Shown: positions 38,515-52,320, counted from the stretch's first letter. The stretch is 64,000 nt of DNA from Adineta ricciae (GCA_905250025.1 CAJNOJ010000019.1:675821-739820); one strand, 5' to 3'. Translations and numbers: made by a program. The notes: a model not told the origin generated them from the sequence alone.

Positions 38515-40152
38515 CTAATGAAGGTCGACCAATGACTAAAATGGCATAAATTGTACGGAATCGGTTGAAAAAAATGTTCTACCTGAGCTTTCAATATAGC
38601 ATCAGTAAGTTGTTGTCGACCTTGACAATCAATTTTGTTGTATCCAAGATGTAAAACACCCAACGTCTATATAGAATAGTAACTCGAAGAAAAGAGCACG
38701 TGAAAGATATGTTAATTACTTGATTATAGTTCAGCATATTCGCGAAAGCTTCTGCTCCTTGATTGTCAATTTGATTCCATCCGAGATGAAGTTCAATCAA
38801 CGTCTGACAAAAAAAGAAACGAAAGAAGACTTAAGGTTATATCGAATATATTCCTTTTCAATTTGCACCTTGTTTCGAATTAAAGCATCTGCAAAGTACT
38901 GTGCTCCAATCGAATCGATCCGATTCAATCGAAGATTCAATATAGTCAAAGCCTAAACGATACATTGTAGATATTCTATCGATCACAAAAGTCAAATCTT
39001 ACGTCGTTATGGTACAATGCATTTGCTAAGTACTTCACTCCGTTAGAATCGATTTTGTTCTCTGATAGAATCAGCGTCGTCAAACTCTATACAAACAATA
39101 TTAGGTAACCATTAAAATATTGAAATCTCACCTGATTTTGCTCGAGCATATCTGCCAAAGATTGCGCACCTTCATTATCGATGTTATTATTGGAAAGAAC
39201 AAGTCGTATCAGTGTCTAATTCATTCGATAAGCAGAAATATTCGCAAAAGAACATGTCTTACTGTATTATTTCGGAGAGCATCTGAAACATATTCTACAC
39301 CCTGATTTCCAATGTTATTGATTTCGAGATATAACTCTGTCAGTATCTAAAAACAAAAGTTCATTCGGATAACAACGAACTATGTCAGGAGAGATATTTG
39401 TCCGTACATGATTGGCACGTAATGCATTTGCAATGTAGAACACACCGTCACAACCAATACTATTCCATCCGAGATCAAGTTTTTTGAGTGTCTGAAATTT
39501 ATAACAAACTTCAGTTTAAATTGATTAAAATGATGTCGAATACTTTATTTTTGTTTAAAAGATCCGCAATATATTGAGCACCTTCACTTCGAATCAAATT
39601 ATTCGATAAAATCAAGCTTATTAATACCTGTAAAACATCAAACCGAAGTCAATTACGTTCTAGTATACGATCTTCTCACCGTGTTCTTCTGCAATGCATT
39701 GCTTAGACAAGATGTTTTCCGGTCATCGATTTTCTTACAACGAAGATGCAGTTCTTTTAACGTCTAAACAAATACTCAAACTCGTCTCGGATCTAATTAA
39801 TAGAACACTTGTTTTACACGATTGTTTTCCAGTCCACGGATCAGATCATGAAGACTTCGTTCATCAAATTTGTCATGCGTAAAATCCAACTTTGTACATG
39901 TCTAAAGAAGAAAAACAAGTTGTATTGTATTCAATTGAAATCAACCGTCGTTCTCACTTTAAATCTATGGTAATCGTCAATGATGCCGTTGAGTCTTGTA
40001 CATATATTACGAAATGAGATTAAAATTGTTGGTATATCTAGATTGTCCAGAATACGATAAATGACTTCGACTGGCAAAGTCGCGAGCGACAGATTTTGCC
40101 TATTAAATGTCGATGGTCGCGCTATGGAAATGTTAAAGTTTTTCATTACCAT
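38515..40152 (-). CDS. F-box protein with ten exon-encoded leucine-rich repeats
   Basis: Likely substrate adaptor of an SCF ubiquitin ligase. Exon 1 (about 39961-40152) encodes an F-box: LATLPVEVIYRILDNLDIPT and FRNICTRLNGIIDDY. Then follow ten exons, each 84 nt and in phase 0, each encoding one 28-residue ribonuclease-inhibitor-type LRR of the pattern TLxxLxLxxNxIxxxGxxxxAxxLxxN. Examples: TLIELHLGWNQIDNQGAEAF (about 38725-38800) and TLKKLDLGWNSIGCDGVFYI (about 39400-39490). Introns between them are about 50-60 nt. The final exon begins SLVDLH, exactly like another repeat, and then hits TAG at 38515-38517. The array therefore ends inside a truncated repeat. The repeats resemble NLRC3-type LRRs, but no NACHT domain is present. 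Substrate unknown. Confidence 0.88.
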
Positions 40153-40762
40153 GCTTTACATTATATTTTTCGGATTTTGTCGCCAATATTTACTCAAACT
40201 TTTTGCTAAAATGTGAATGACTGTATTTGTTTATTTATGTTAAACATCTACCTTTAGATTACAGTCAATGATTGCAACTGGGTTTGTTCTTTTACCACGT
40301 ACAGTGGCGAAACGCTCTATTCCGTCGAGTTTACAAACAGAAGGGTAAGAAATGTGTTTTTCTTTTCTTTTCCTTTCCTTCTTTCCTACATGGGCATGAT
40401 TTTCAATGCAAACAGACTGAATAAAACTGTTACAGGTCAAAATTCTTCTATATTTGATGATATGACATGAATCTTCCTCCGTCTAACTAGGTTACTTTTT
40501 ATTGTTTCATGTTATACAGCATACTGCACAGATTAAATAATCGAATAACGACAATCTATGAGCCTACGCATTGATTTGTATCATAAAACTTGTCAACCGT
40601 CGAAGACCTTGACTATTGAAAAAATAACAATCAAAACATTGAGATTGTATGATACATAGTTCTCTTTACTGGATATCAATCAATGACACGAAAATATTTG
40701 GCTTTTATTATCAACAAAATGTTACTTTCACGCGCACTATACAAATCACAGAATTTCTTGGT
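40153..40762. other. Intergenic, F-box/LRR gene upstream
   Basis: About 610 bp between the F-box gene start and the GLE1 stop, both minus strand. Contains a TC-rich tract near 40352-40385. No gene supported. Confidence 0.6.
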
Positions 40763-42448
40763 CTATTTATTCAATTGTAAAACTTTTTGTATCGCTGTCT
40801 CAAGTCGAGCGATGTCACTAGGATTAGAGTTTGCTCCAAGTGTCTTAAGATTGCCTTCAATGGTTTTAACCACTTTCAAAAATTGTTTCGAATACGCTTC
40901 CATCATCAATTCACCAGCTTCATCAAGAAACACTCGTAGGAGAAGTATCGTAAGGTTCGGTCGTGGTGGAAGATTTAAAACATCCGAAAGCCATCGCCAC
41001 CCGAATGATAAATCTTTATCGAAAGGAGGAATCTTCTTGGCAGCTAATTTCCAAAATAATCGAATCAATCCGCTCATTCGACTTAGAAATTCAGTTTCAG
41101 TTTCTAAACGTGCTGACCCGTTTTCCATTTTTTCTGTATAACCCATTGCTCTAAAAAAAACCAACAAAATCAGATACAAATCGACTCGTTGTCAATCAGA
41201 GTATACTTCAAGTATTCTGCATCATTCGTCGTCGATAGTGGTTTTGGATACAATGGCACCGTATACGGACATTTCTTGTGTAAACCATCGAGAAATATAG
41301 TTCGAAATTCTTTATGTTGCGGATGACGACTTATGTGATCGATTAAAGGTAGCAGAATTCGAGCTTTCACATCGTTCAAATCACCGCCGAGTAATTGACT
41401 AAGAATCAATTCGGTAAGACGTTTGTAACATAAGAAACGCTCTAGAAGTAATCGATTAGGAGAGAATTTTTCGGAAATTCCGTTCTTACCTGCATCATTT
41501 TTTATAGAAATATTTTGGCTGCTTACAGAATAATTCTGACCGTTTAGATACTTGAATAAGTCTTCTTCTAATTTATTAAATGTATCTTCACGAAGTTTAT
41601 TTAGAATATCTCTAGCCGGCTGAGCTAACTGCCTCTCACGTTCTTTTGGTATAGACTCATATTGAGCTTCATATTGTTTAACTTCGACTAAGATTGCTTC
41701 GTATGCGTCAAGTGTTGATGGTTTAATACAATCGGAAGCAGTGACGGGCGAGAGATACGCTTTTTTCATAGGTGATGCTTGTTTTGTAGAGATGACAGTC
41801 GATACTTGTGAAGGAACTATTGGAATAGTCAATGGTAGTTGAGGTGATGTAGACACTACTGTAGGTAATGGCTATAATTGACAAGAACAAAATTTCACGA
41901 TTACTTCCACGAAATGATCTTACCACATTCGATGAAGTTATTGGTGCTGGTTGTGAAACATCAACTGATGGTTGATCGTCATCATCATTGCACACCTCTT
42001 CCTCTTCCTCCTCCTCCTCCTCCTCTTCTTCGTCTTGACGAAATTGATTAATATACTCTTCCAAATCAACCCTTGTTTTTCTTCGGATATCGTTTGTATC
42101 GCTGAGACTCTGTTGCTCGAGAATATAAAAAAATCGAACTAAATTATTTGAAAAAGATGTTTTTCTTGGAACGAACATGGATTTGCTTACGCAATTCATT
42201 AGCTGGCCCGATGCTGGTCTTTGAAGATTCACTACAAAATCAAAATTTCAGTTTCGTCAATTAAGAATTAGCTTTCGTACAAATTTCGACGAATATTTTC
42301 AGCTGCTTCTTTGACTTTTGCTTCGTTTTCTTCATATCTGCGAATGATTTGTTCATTTCGTCTCTATTGTTACAAAATGCTCATATCGTTTGATCAGAAC
42401 TCATTCTCTTACATATAATTCCCGTTTATTTTCCTGGATTTCATCCAT
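40763..42448 (-). CDS. GLE1: Nucleoporin GLE1 (mRNA export factor)
   Basis: GLE1 binds inositol hexakisphosphate and activates the DEAD-box ATPase DBP5 at the cytoplasmic face of the nuclear pore to release exported mRNA. The N-terminus starts MDEIQENKRELY (start at 42446-42448), followed by charged coiled-coil-like sequence (RRNEQIIRRYEENEAKVKEAAENI) and a poly-Glu run (about 41995-42035). The conserved C-terminal GLE1 domain follows: DVKARILLPLIDHISRHPQHKEFR, LHKKCPYTVPLYPKP (human 'LHKKCPYSVPFYP'), EFLSRMSGLIRLFWKL (human 'FLKRMSGMIRLYAAI'), FGWRWLSDVLNLPP, and LFLDEAG-like RVFLDEAGELMMEAY. It ends VLQLNK at 40763. The protein is shorter than human GLE1, mostly in the N-terminal region; an upstream exon cannot be excluded. 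Confidence 0.92.
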
Positions 42449-42537
42449 CTTTATCTAAAATAAAATGTAAAATGCACCAAAAATGATCGTATTTTAAAAA
42501 AAATTCAAATGTAATCAAAAAAAGAATATTAAAAATC

Positions 42538-43466
<929 letters not shown>

Positions 43467-45195
43467 CTTAAAATTGAATAATAAAAGGGAAAAGAAACAT
43501 AACAGTTATTTCAAAATCTACTCGATCACATTCATCTATTCTTATTTACATTCATTTGTTTACCAAAACATGCGTCATAATTGATTAAGAGAACAATAAG
43601 ATATAATAACCACATGAGAACTAAGAAAAACGTCCTTTTCAAAAGCTAACTCGAAGTAATTGTACTTAAGCGAACTATTAATATTCGTTTAAATGTATTA
43701 TCCAATGGTAAAACAATATGTCGCTAAATGTTCGATGATATCATCTTGTGGTTTGCGTTACTATCGATGTCTTTCGATTGTGCTCAGTAGCGACAATAGA
43801 CGAAATATAAAATCATAAGTCCCACATGTTTTTCCTTTCTTTCAGAACAAAAAAAAGAACAGAACAGTTTCGGATTGAAACAATCGCCTTCGATATTTGA
43901 TCGGCTCTTCATCAGTATGAATTTTTCTCTAATCTGTCGATAATATTTCAAGCATGTTTATTTTACAATTAGATTTTCAACTATCTGAAACGTTCGAAAT
44001 ACAAATAAGTATGTATATTATCCTCTTGGATCCGACTTAACATATTCACGAGAGATATGTTCGGAATTTTGAAATGTATAAAAGTTTTTCGAGTAAGATG
44101 ATTGTTATATAGGTCAATTGGATAATTTTTGTGTCACAAAGTGCTTCTAAATAGAAAACAGGCGAGAGTGATGTATGATAATCAGTCGTGTGTAAACGCT
44201 CGCTGTTTTTGATTATTCCCAACATCATTATTCATGTTGTTTTGCGGTTTTTCTCTTCTACCGATCATATGCACGATCAGTTTCGAAACAAATCATGATA
44301 TGTCGAAATATCTTGATTAGTTTTCGAGATATTATGTGTTTCAATCAGTTAGAAGTATATTGACATGATTCTGATGAAATTTAATTCTTGAACTGATTCA
44401 TCATTCGTTGTGATTAATATATATATCGATGTAATAGCAATATTTTTTTGCTTGCACAGTGTCTAATGACCCGTGTCATCTCGTGGACAAATTATTATTT
44501 ATATTCCAAAGCGATGCATAGGTGTTCTTTGCTCTTCACTTCTCTTGATTTAGTCGAGCGTTTGTTTTCATATTATCTGACTAGCGAAAGGAAACTACCT
44601 TAGACAAACGGGTAAGTTGTATTAACTGGCAAGTATCGCTATTGTTCTTGTTATTGTGCTTTTCATTTCTCATTCGACTTGTAATTTTGAGAAATAAATA
44701 TATTTCGAATAACAAAGGAAAGGCGTTGTTGCATCCTTTACCTTCGATTCTCTTGATTGATTTTAATGACGTCCTTGCGTCTTCTCTTGCACCGTCATCA
44801 TCTTCGCTGTTCTGTTTTAGATGATACATACACGCGTTGTCGTCACCCAATAAACGACGAGAAACACGTAGTCAAGTGAGAATACGAGAAAGAATCATTA
44901 TCATTAACATATACACATACATAGCAAACGATCGATTCAGGTAAAGATACGCGAAGCGTGCGATAGAATGAGCAGAATACGAAAAAAACGCGCCGGAGAA
45001 AAAATACGCGAAGAGGAAAAAAATCTACATATACACTCTTGGTTTAATCGTTGTATTATCCTACAATTCACATGTGAAGTACAATAGTATCATTTGTATA
45101 GGTATTTGCTCGTCGATTAATTATTCTTCCTTGGATGTTCGATAACATATCATCAATTGCTCGTGTTTTATCGTTTTGGTGATATTTCCTTCATC
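43467..45195. promoter_or_regulatory. Divergent 1.7-kb region, HTATIP2 / polyQ gene
   Basis: Separates two genes transcribed outward, so both promoters lie here. AT-rich with no coding signal. The last ~600 bp (about 44560-45195) are richer in GAAA runs and may be 5'UTR of the polyQ gene. Confidence 0.5.
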
Positions 45196-45608
45196 ATGGT
45201 TAGTTGGTAAGTACTCGGAAAGATTAATTTATATTTGTATCTCGAATAATCATGTTGTTTTTTTTTCTTTCTCTCTTGTCTTATCGTAGTGAACCATTTC
45301 AATCCTATAAAGTACCATTGAAAACGAATGGACAATCGATTATTGAGCATAATCTTGTCACAATCTATTTGAATCTGGAATGGTCGGAGAATAATAATGA
45401 AAATCCCAATTTGATTATTCATATTATCGATAAAAGTAAATATCAAATGAATAAGTTAAACAGATCTTTCCATATCTTACATAATTATTTAGAAACATCA
45501 CCAAAACCATGTAAAAATGAATCATCAATGTCATATTTTCAACAAAATCAATCATCATTACTTGTCAATTCTATTCATCATCATCACCACCACCATCAAC
45601 AGCAACAA

Positions 45609-45680
<72 letters not shown>

Positions 45681-48600
45681 AGTTTTGGCTCTTCGTACCA
45701 GCAACCACCACAACAACAACAGCAATACTATCACCAATCATCTGTGCCAAATAATGAACCACCGACAACAACAACGACGTTAGGAACAGCCGGTGATCAT
45801 AATGATGTTTCATCGACTACTACAACCGTTGTTTTCAGTGCTCTACCCGCTCAACCACTTCGTCCACCATCGTCCGTATCTCATACACCGATCCATCAAA
45901 TAAAAAACGAAGTAAAAACCCAACTATCACCTATCTATCGACGTCAGCAAACGCCAACATCCCCATCGGCATGCTCATCAACGAATCAATCCTATTTATC
46001 ATCCCAACATGTCATCCAAACCCCATCATCCGATATGGAGACGCAATCAAATCTACAAATGGCGCCGTTATCAAAAAGTATCAGGTACATATTAGTAATT
46101 TCGCCCTGGGAATAGTACATTGATAGTGTCTCGCAGGAGTAAAAAAAAACAACCCTTTAGATCAGCTTGAATTAGATTGCGATAGCCCAACGTGATTTAT
46201 TATCGTTTGTTAGCATATTTCCTACAAGGACTATACTTTGTTTTGATCATGGTGATATCTTTATTTTAAATTAATCTACTAATAACAACTTTATTTTTGT
46301 CATCGATGAAAAATCAGCAGAGAAAAAGGTAGATCTTATCGTCATGTCTCATATATTAATTAAGTGAAAAATATTCTCTTTTGATGATAAACATCTTCTA
46401 ATTAACTTTTTATTATATTTTCACTCGGAGAAAATATTCGTTTACCTGTACAAAAATTGCATAACATCATTGCCATTAAACGAAATTCATCCGTTTAAAC
46501 TCATTCGTTGTTTAGTTCAACATCGTTAACGAATCTTCCAGCTAAGCCGACATTGATTCATCCAAATGATTTGCAACAAACTTCGTCGATCCCTGCTTAT
46601 CCATTGTCAAGCTCGTCAGCGTCCTCGACAGTCAAGGCTTTCGTATGTACTTGTTCAAAATCACATCTTGTCCATGAACAATCTTGTCCAACATTGACAT
46701 TAATCAAACAGCAATCGAATGCCGCCGCACTGGCATCTCAAACTATTATATGCCGGCCACCGATCAATCGAACGATCGCTCAACGTGCTGCCGTGGCCTC
46801 ACAAATTCGTACAAATCGTTCGATTTCAATGACACCTATTAAAGAACAAGGTCAAACACTATCAACAACATTGCTACCATTCGCAATTCCAAATATGAAA
46901 ACATCTGATTCGCCGCCAAATATTACAACAATTGTATCTCAACAACAACAACAACAATCAAGGTAGAGAGAAAGAAAATGTAATCATGTTTGACTGAATT
47001 GATTGTTTAGTTTTCCAACAATTAAAAAATCAATCAATCGGCAACGAAGTATTGGTGTAGTAAATAATCGACAACGGAAAAGACGTATTATTAAGCAATT
47101 AAGTGTTCCAAATGCGATCAATCACGATCAAACATCGTTTTATAATCAAATTAATTTAAGTATGGCTGAATTTAACTGTAAATATACAGAAAAAGAAAAC
47201 ATGAGATTGTCATTCTTTAGATGAAATGAAACAACAACAGCAACAGCAACAACCATCATCAGCATTTTTAATAAAAGAAGAACGTTTGCCATCACCTAAT
47301 CCAACAACGAAGTCGCCGTCAATAAAATTAGTATCACCTTATTCGATTCAAACGACGATAAGTAATTCTGATATTGATCAAACGATAGAAGAAGTTATTA
47401 ACGGTAAAGGAGATATATCGATTAACGAATCGTCACATCTACAAACAAAAGTACATCCTCCTCCTCCTCCTCCACCGCCGCCACCGCCTTCTCAACTACA
47501 GCAGACGCCGCAGCCGTCCTCCCAACTCGTCTGGGTACAAAATGGAACAGTAACAACGAAAACATGGTTATCACCTTTGTATCAAAAGCAACAAGCGCAA
47601 CAATCGGATTATGATTCGATTGGATCGACGTTAACTCATCAGGATGTGGTGAACATCGCGCAACAGGTTGTCTTTCCTACGAATAATGAACAAAATCAAA
47701 TGAACACAGTATTGCAACCAACGTTAACGAATAATAGTAAAAAAAGAAATCGATCAAAATCGACTACGAATGTGACTCTAAAGCGTAATCGCAATCGTAA
47801 ACCGCTTCTTAATCGTCCTCAATCAGCTGCGATTATATCTCAGCAGGAAATCGGCAAATCAACAACCTCATCGCCTATCACTCCGACACTGAATCTAATC
47901 AATAAACCAGTTACATGGTCTAATATCCCAGCAACCTCAGGTTTTGTTACAACGACAACGACTCTTCCTCTGCCTCCCCCTCCGACTGCTACTAACAATC
48001 CTTCATTGTTAACTTCGCATCAGCATTTATCATGTTCTTTTGAGAAGAATGATTCATGGGAAACCCATTGTGTCGAGAATGTTGATTCAATGCTTGATGA
48101 GTTTCAACTTGTTTCAATTGACGAACAACGAATGAATTCTAATCAGCATTTTGATTTCGATCTAAGTACAGATGGATTCTCGTCGAAAACCAATGATCAA
48201 TTTGGTGCTTCAACTCCTCCACCACTTCTCCGAACAACTGATAATCCAAGGTACACACATTCGTCAACTGATAAACTACTGAATCCATCGATAAATAGTT
48301 CTCGTTTATCTACCGGTGACGTTGATGTTTATGAACATTTTCTTAATCCGTACTCGTCTTCAATGTGGCAAGAAAATCAAGTGACATCTTCCGTGTCGAC
48401 TCCACCTGATTTTCAATTAAACACATTTTCCCTTCATCAACATCAACAACAACAACAACAACAAGCACAATTGCATCATCATCAAGGTCAACAACAAGCG
48501 CAACAACAACAACAACAATATTATTCTTCTCCTCAAATCAATGATGAACATTTCAATTCCTACAATTTACCATCGCAAGTAAGATTGTTATTCGATGTGC

Positions 48601-49246
48601 AATCTTAAATGTCGACTTTTCTATTAGGCAACGAATAAAAAATGATACAATTTCGTTTTCTTTCATCCCTTCACGTTTCGTTTTCTAAAGTTTCAATTAA
48701 AATTGTATTTTTACTTCATGCTAATAAATTCATTTGTATTCATTCTTCGTTTCGCAACTGCAAAATTACATCACGAAATACACATGATAGACGCGACATC
48801 TCTTCACATCGAACTGATCGATGAGCTAAGTTTCATTGGAAGATAAGAAACGAAATAATGACCCAGTTTTGGTTTTGATTCGATTTCTTCTATCTTTCTA
48901 TCATAATCAAATGAATACAAACAATTTTCCACTTCAGACATCACAACAATCAAAATCGACCGATGAACAACATTCACACAAGCCAACTTGTACACGCTGT
49001 GGTACCAATCGACTGATTGATATCACACATCACGAATTTCCTAAACAAAAAGGTTTACTTTACGAATGTATGTCATGCGGAAACAATTCTCTTCACTCCA
49101 ATGTCTCAGATGATGAACGACAACGTCGTTTAGCGAAAGTTGCAGCTGATCATCTAAATATCACTGAATGTCAATTTTGCTCCCAACGCTTTCATTCCTA
49201 TCAAGATTACTTGAAACATTTACAAAGCGATCACGCATCACAATGA
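45196..49246 (+). CDS. PolyQ/polyP-rich protein with C-terminal zinc-finger-like module, family unknown
   Basis: Exon 1 is tiny: ATG at 45196 giving MVSC across a GTAAGT intron, continuing EPFQSYKVPLKTNGQSIIEHNL. The second exon has a His run then 28 Gln (45597-45680). Further exons at about 46515-46963 (contains CTCSKSHLVHEQSCPTL), 47012-47220 (basic, NRQRKRRIIKQ) and 47222-48580 (KKRNRSKSTTNVTLKRNRNRK, poly-Pro, VWVQNGTVTTKTWLSP, QLVSIDEQ) are mostly low complexity. A last exon from about 48937 can be joined in phase (LPSQ/TSQQ). It holds CTRCG...CMSCG and a C2H2 finger CQFCSQRFHSYQDYLKHLQSDH, ending at 49246. Features suggest a nuclear regulator, but I do not recognise the family. A different acceptor at about 48629 would end the protein early, and the zinc module could then belong to a separate transcript. 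Confidence 0.55.
45597..45680 (+). repeat. CAG/CAA repeat encoding 28 glutamines
   Basis: 84 nt of mixed CAA and CAG codons directly after a run of His codons. The pure CAG block is about 45612-45640; the rest is CAA-interrupted, which limits slippage. Confidence 0.95.
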
Positions 49247-49724
49247 ATCTTGTTCTTTTTCTTTTTCTGTTCAGATCAGTTCTTTTTATACAGTTATTTA
49301 TTCGTCTACTTCTTTTTAACTGTTGATATCAATCGTACCTCTAGACGTCTTGTAGTAAAATATATATCTTGTCCTTGAAATTTCGAAAAGACCATCGATA
49401 TTGATGATCAGTACCGAATAACTCGAAGATAAAATACCTTGATCGGTGTACCTATCTAAACTATCGATCAATGGATGTTTTTCTTTCTATTCTATAAAAA
49501 GCAAAAACAACGACGCAATTGTATATCGTTGATAAATATGGATAAACAAAAACAATACAGAAAAACAGAAATCCGTGTCCTTCATTTTTCTTGTTTGCTA
49601 GTCTCGAAGTTTGTTGATATCAGATTGTGAGTCAGAGGCACAGTTAATTAGGTCAATGCTGTCAGTGACAGATAAGGCGCTTATTATTAGAGCGGAAGTA
49701 TGTGGCGACTGAGAGATCATCGTC
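49247..49724. other. Intergenic, polyQ gene 3' flank / polycystin promoter
   Basis: About 480 bp between two plus-strand genes. No coding signal; no clear TATA box. Confidence 0.6.
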
Positions 49725-52320
49725 ATGTCCATGAAGACGAATCATCAACTAATGAACACAATTTCATCGACATCAATTTTAGTTGATCAATCCATTGAAA
49801 ACGCGAACCAATCTCGGATAGAAAAACTTGTTCAATTGCTTCTTTCATTTAATGTTGATCGAAAGCGAATTGATGAAAGCAACCATCAGCATGCGAAACT
49901 TGTCCTACGAATCTTTGCTATCTATATGATTTTTGTTAGTAATGTGTTAATCGTTGCGGTACTAATGCAATCAGCGGAAAGTTTTCTTATTACAAATACT
50001 TTTGAATGTCATCTAATCCAAAAACGATTCGCAGTGAAGACGTTATTGACCGAACGAAACGTTCAACATAATGTATACATGATTAATTTTAATCAGATTG
50101 CGACAATTCAAGATGTGAGTCATCTGTAATGTCGGTGGTGGAATTTGAGAGTTTTCCATGTAGATTTGGCAATTTATGAATGAAACACTTGCCGAAGTTT
50201 TCTTACGTGTACAACAGCAACCTTCACGACCGAATTCGACTTTGATCCACTGGGTATTAGATCACTTCTTGTTGATCGGAGTCGTTCGGATGAGACAAGT
50301 TCGTGTCAAACCTGAAAAATGTCACATACCGAAATTATATTCGGATGAAATCGCCGATTGCTATCCAGCCTATTCATCCGACAAGAAAGACACCGATCCG
50401 TGTAAGCGAACGATAACCGATCGCACTTGAAATTCTATTTAAAAAAATCTCTTCATAGTTGGTCCAATCACGCTTAGCGATAGTACAGATATCAATCTAA
50501 AGCAACCATGGCGTTTTATGTCCAAAGACAAGACAGGAATGGGCTCGCATACAGGTCAACACGGTAAATATGATGGAAGTGGATACATAGCCGATCTTGC
50601 TCAGTATGATCGAACATATCGACGTTTCACGAGAGATATCAATGAGTTGGAAAGATTTCATTGGCTTGACAAAGCTACTCGAGCTTTATTTATTGATATA
50701 ATTACATACAATCCAAGTGTGAATCTCTTTTCGTACATTAAACTTGTTTTTGAAATGCCGTTGACTGGTGGTATTTTTCCTTCCCACAAAGTCGAGAATT
50801 TTCAATTGTTTCGGGTAATTGAGCGGTGAAGAATTATCTTGTTTCGAGGAATCGTCTTTCTAGTACGTTGGTTCAAAGAAATACGTTCTGATCATCTGCG
50901 AGGCTACTATCGTTCTATTTACCATTATCTTTCTTCTCGTCGAAATTCTAACAATGATCAAGTTAAAATTCAAGATTTTTCTCAGTTTCTGGAATTGGAT
51001 TGATATGATTCTTCTAGTAAGTGTTGACTCAAATCAAACCTTCCCTGAAACGTCTACTTTTTGCCTAGATCATTTCGATTCTCTTGATTATTGTCAACAT
51101 CTATCGTCTGATTCTCATCAACTCGACTTTGACCAATCAATTGTCAATTTATCTCGTAACATTCGACACAGCAATCGTTAAATTACTTCGTCTTCACAAT
51201 CTATTCGATACTTTGAGTATCCTACTCGCATCGATCAGTATCATTCGAATATTGAAATATTGTGATTTTGCTGTGATGTTGATACGAATCAAAGCAACGA
51301 TTCAACGATGTCTCGGCGATCTGATCGGATTTCTTGTGATGTTTGTAGCAATAATGATTGCCTATGCCCAAGTAGGACACGACTGATGAAAATACGATGA
51401 ACGAGAATTGTCCGTTGTTTAGTTTGGGAATTTAGTTCTTGGTCAACAGGCACCTGCATTTTCTACTGTGGGAAAAGCATTTGTTGCTCTATTTCGCACG
51501 GTATTGGGTGATTTTAATTTTGAGGATATTCGTGATGCTGCACCAATCGTTGGTCCATTATTTTTCTTCTTTTGTATGTATTCTCTACATGAATTCAACT
51601 TTGAAAGCATTCCAACACGCTTTTAGATATATTCTCCATGGTATTCATGCTATTCAACATGGTTCTGGTAGATCGAACTTCTCCTGTTTTCTTCTCCATA
51701 TGATAAACTACATTTAGGCTATCATTGTCGATTCATATGAAGAACTAGGCAGCGAACGTCGTGATATCATCAATCAAATGCTAGTTGATGTCACACCCTT
51801 CATGAAACATTCGATTCAAAGATTTTTCGAGCGACTTGGTGTTTGGACGAAAGTTCGAGTTCTCGTTCATTCGATAATTCGTGCAGAGGATATTTCCAAT
51901 ACGAAAACTATCGGAGATCTTTTACAAGAATTCAAGTATTCGGCCACTTCGTCTACGCTCTATGAAGAACTTCATCAAGCCTTCGTGCATGATATGACAA
52001 AGACAATATCAAAGAAAGATTTCGATGCTTTTTTGAAATACGCTCATCGAGATAAAGATCGTCAACGTGACACCTTACAAAGTTTATTCACGGGAAAGAA
52101 GTCATTGATTAATTTCAATGAAGAACAAGACTGGAATACACATGCAAGTAATCTCTGTACAATACAGCAGTGGGCACAATTACGATATCGGATTGCACGT
52201 TTGGAAGAATTGTTCAATTCTATGGATGGAAAATGGAAATATTCGATGAGAACATCGAAGAATTTGCTTCGAACGAGAAATCTTTCACGCGAAATTTCCG
52301 AGGAGAAGCAAAACACGTGA
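49725..52320 (+). CDS. Polycystin-2-like TRPP cation channel
   Basis: Six-transmembrane Ca2+-permeable channel of the PKD2 family, typically ciliary or ER. Exon 1 has the first transmembrane segment (LVLRIFAIYMIFVSNVLIVAVL). The large polycystin (TOP) extracellular domain follows: LLIGVVRMRQVRV (human 'LLGVPRMRQLKV'), DEIADCYPAYSSDKKD, FGPITLSD, GKYDGSGYIADL, WLDKATRALFIDIITYNPSVNLF and FEMPLTGGIFPS. S2-S5 span about 50870-51390, including the S5 segment DLIGFLVMFVAIMIAYAQVG. The pore exon (51423-51570) carries the selectivity signature FRTVLGDFNFEDI. S6 reads IFSMVFMLFNMAIIVDSYEE. The cytosolic tail (51721-52320) lacks a recognisable EF-hand but has a possible coiled coil (QLRYRIARLEELFNSM). 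Stop TGA at 52318-52320 and AATAAA at 52358-52363. Closer to PKD2/PKD2L than to PKD1. Confidence 0.93.

Noticed and set aside
40240..40440. 66-codon minus-strand frame upstream of the F-box gene
   Set aside because: Low-complexity Lys/Arg run from a TC-rich tract, no recognisable domain, not in splice register with exon 1.
45571..45813. Minus-strand open frame rich in Val and Ala
   Set aside because: Antisense of the CAG/CAA and ACA repeats of the polyQ gene.
49697..49790. Alternative polycystin start MWRLRDHRH... resembling the PKD2 'EESSTN' segment
   Set aside because: That frame stops after 28 codons and no GT-AG intron joins it in phase to the transmembrane exon.
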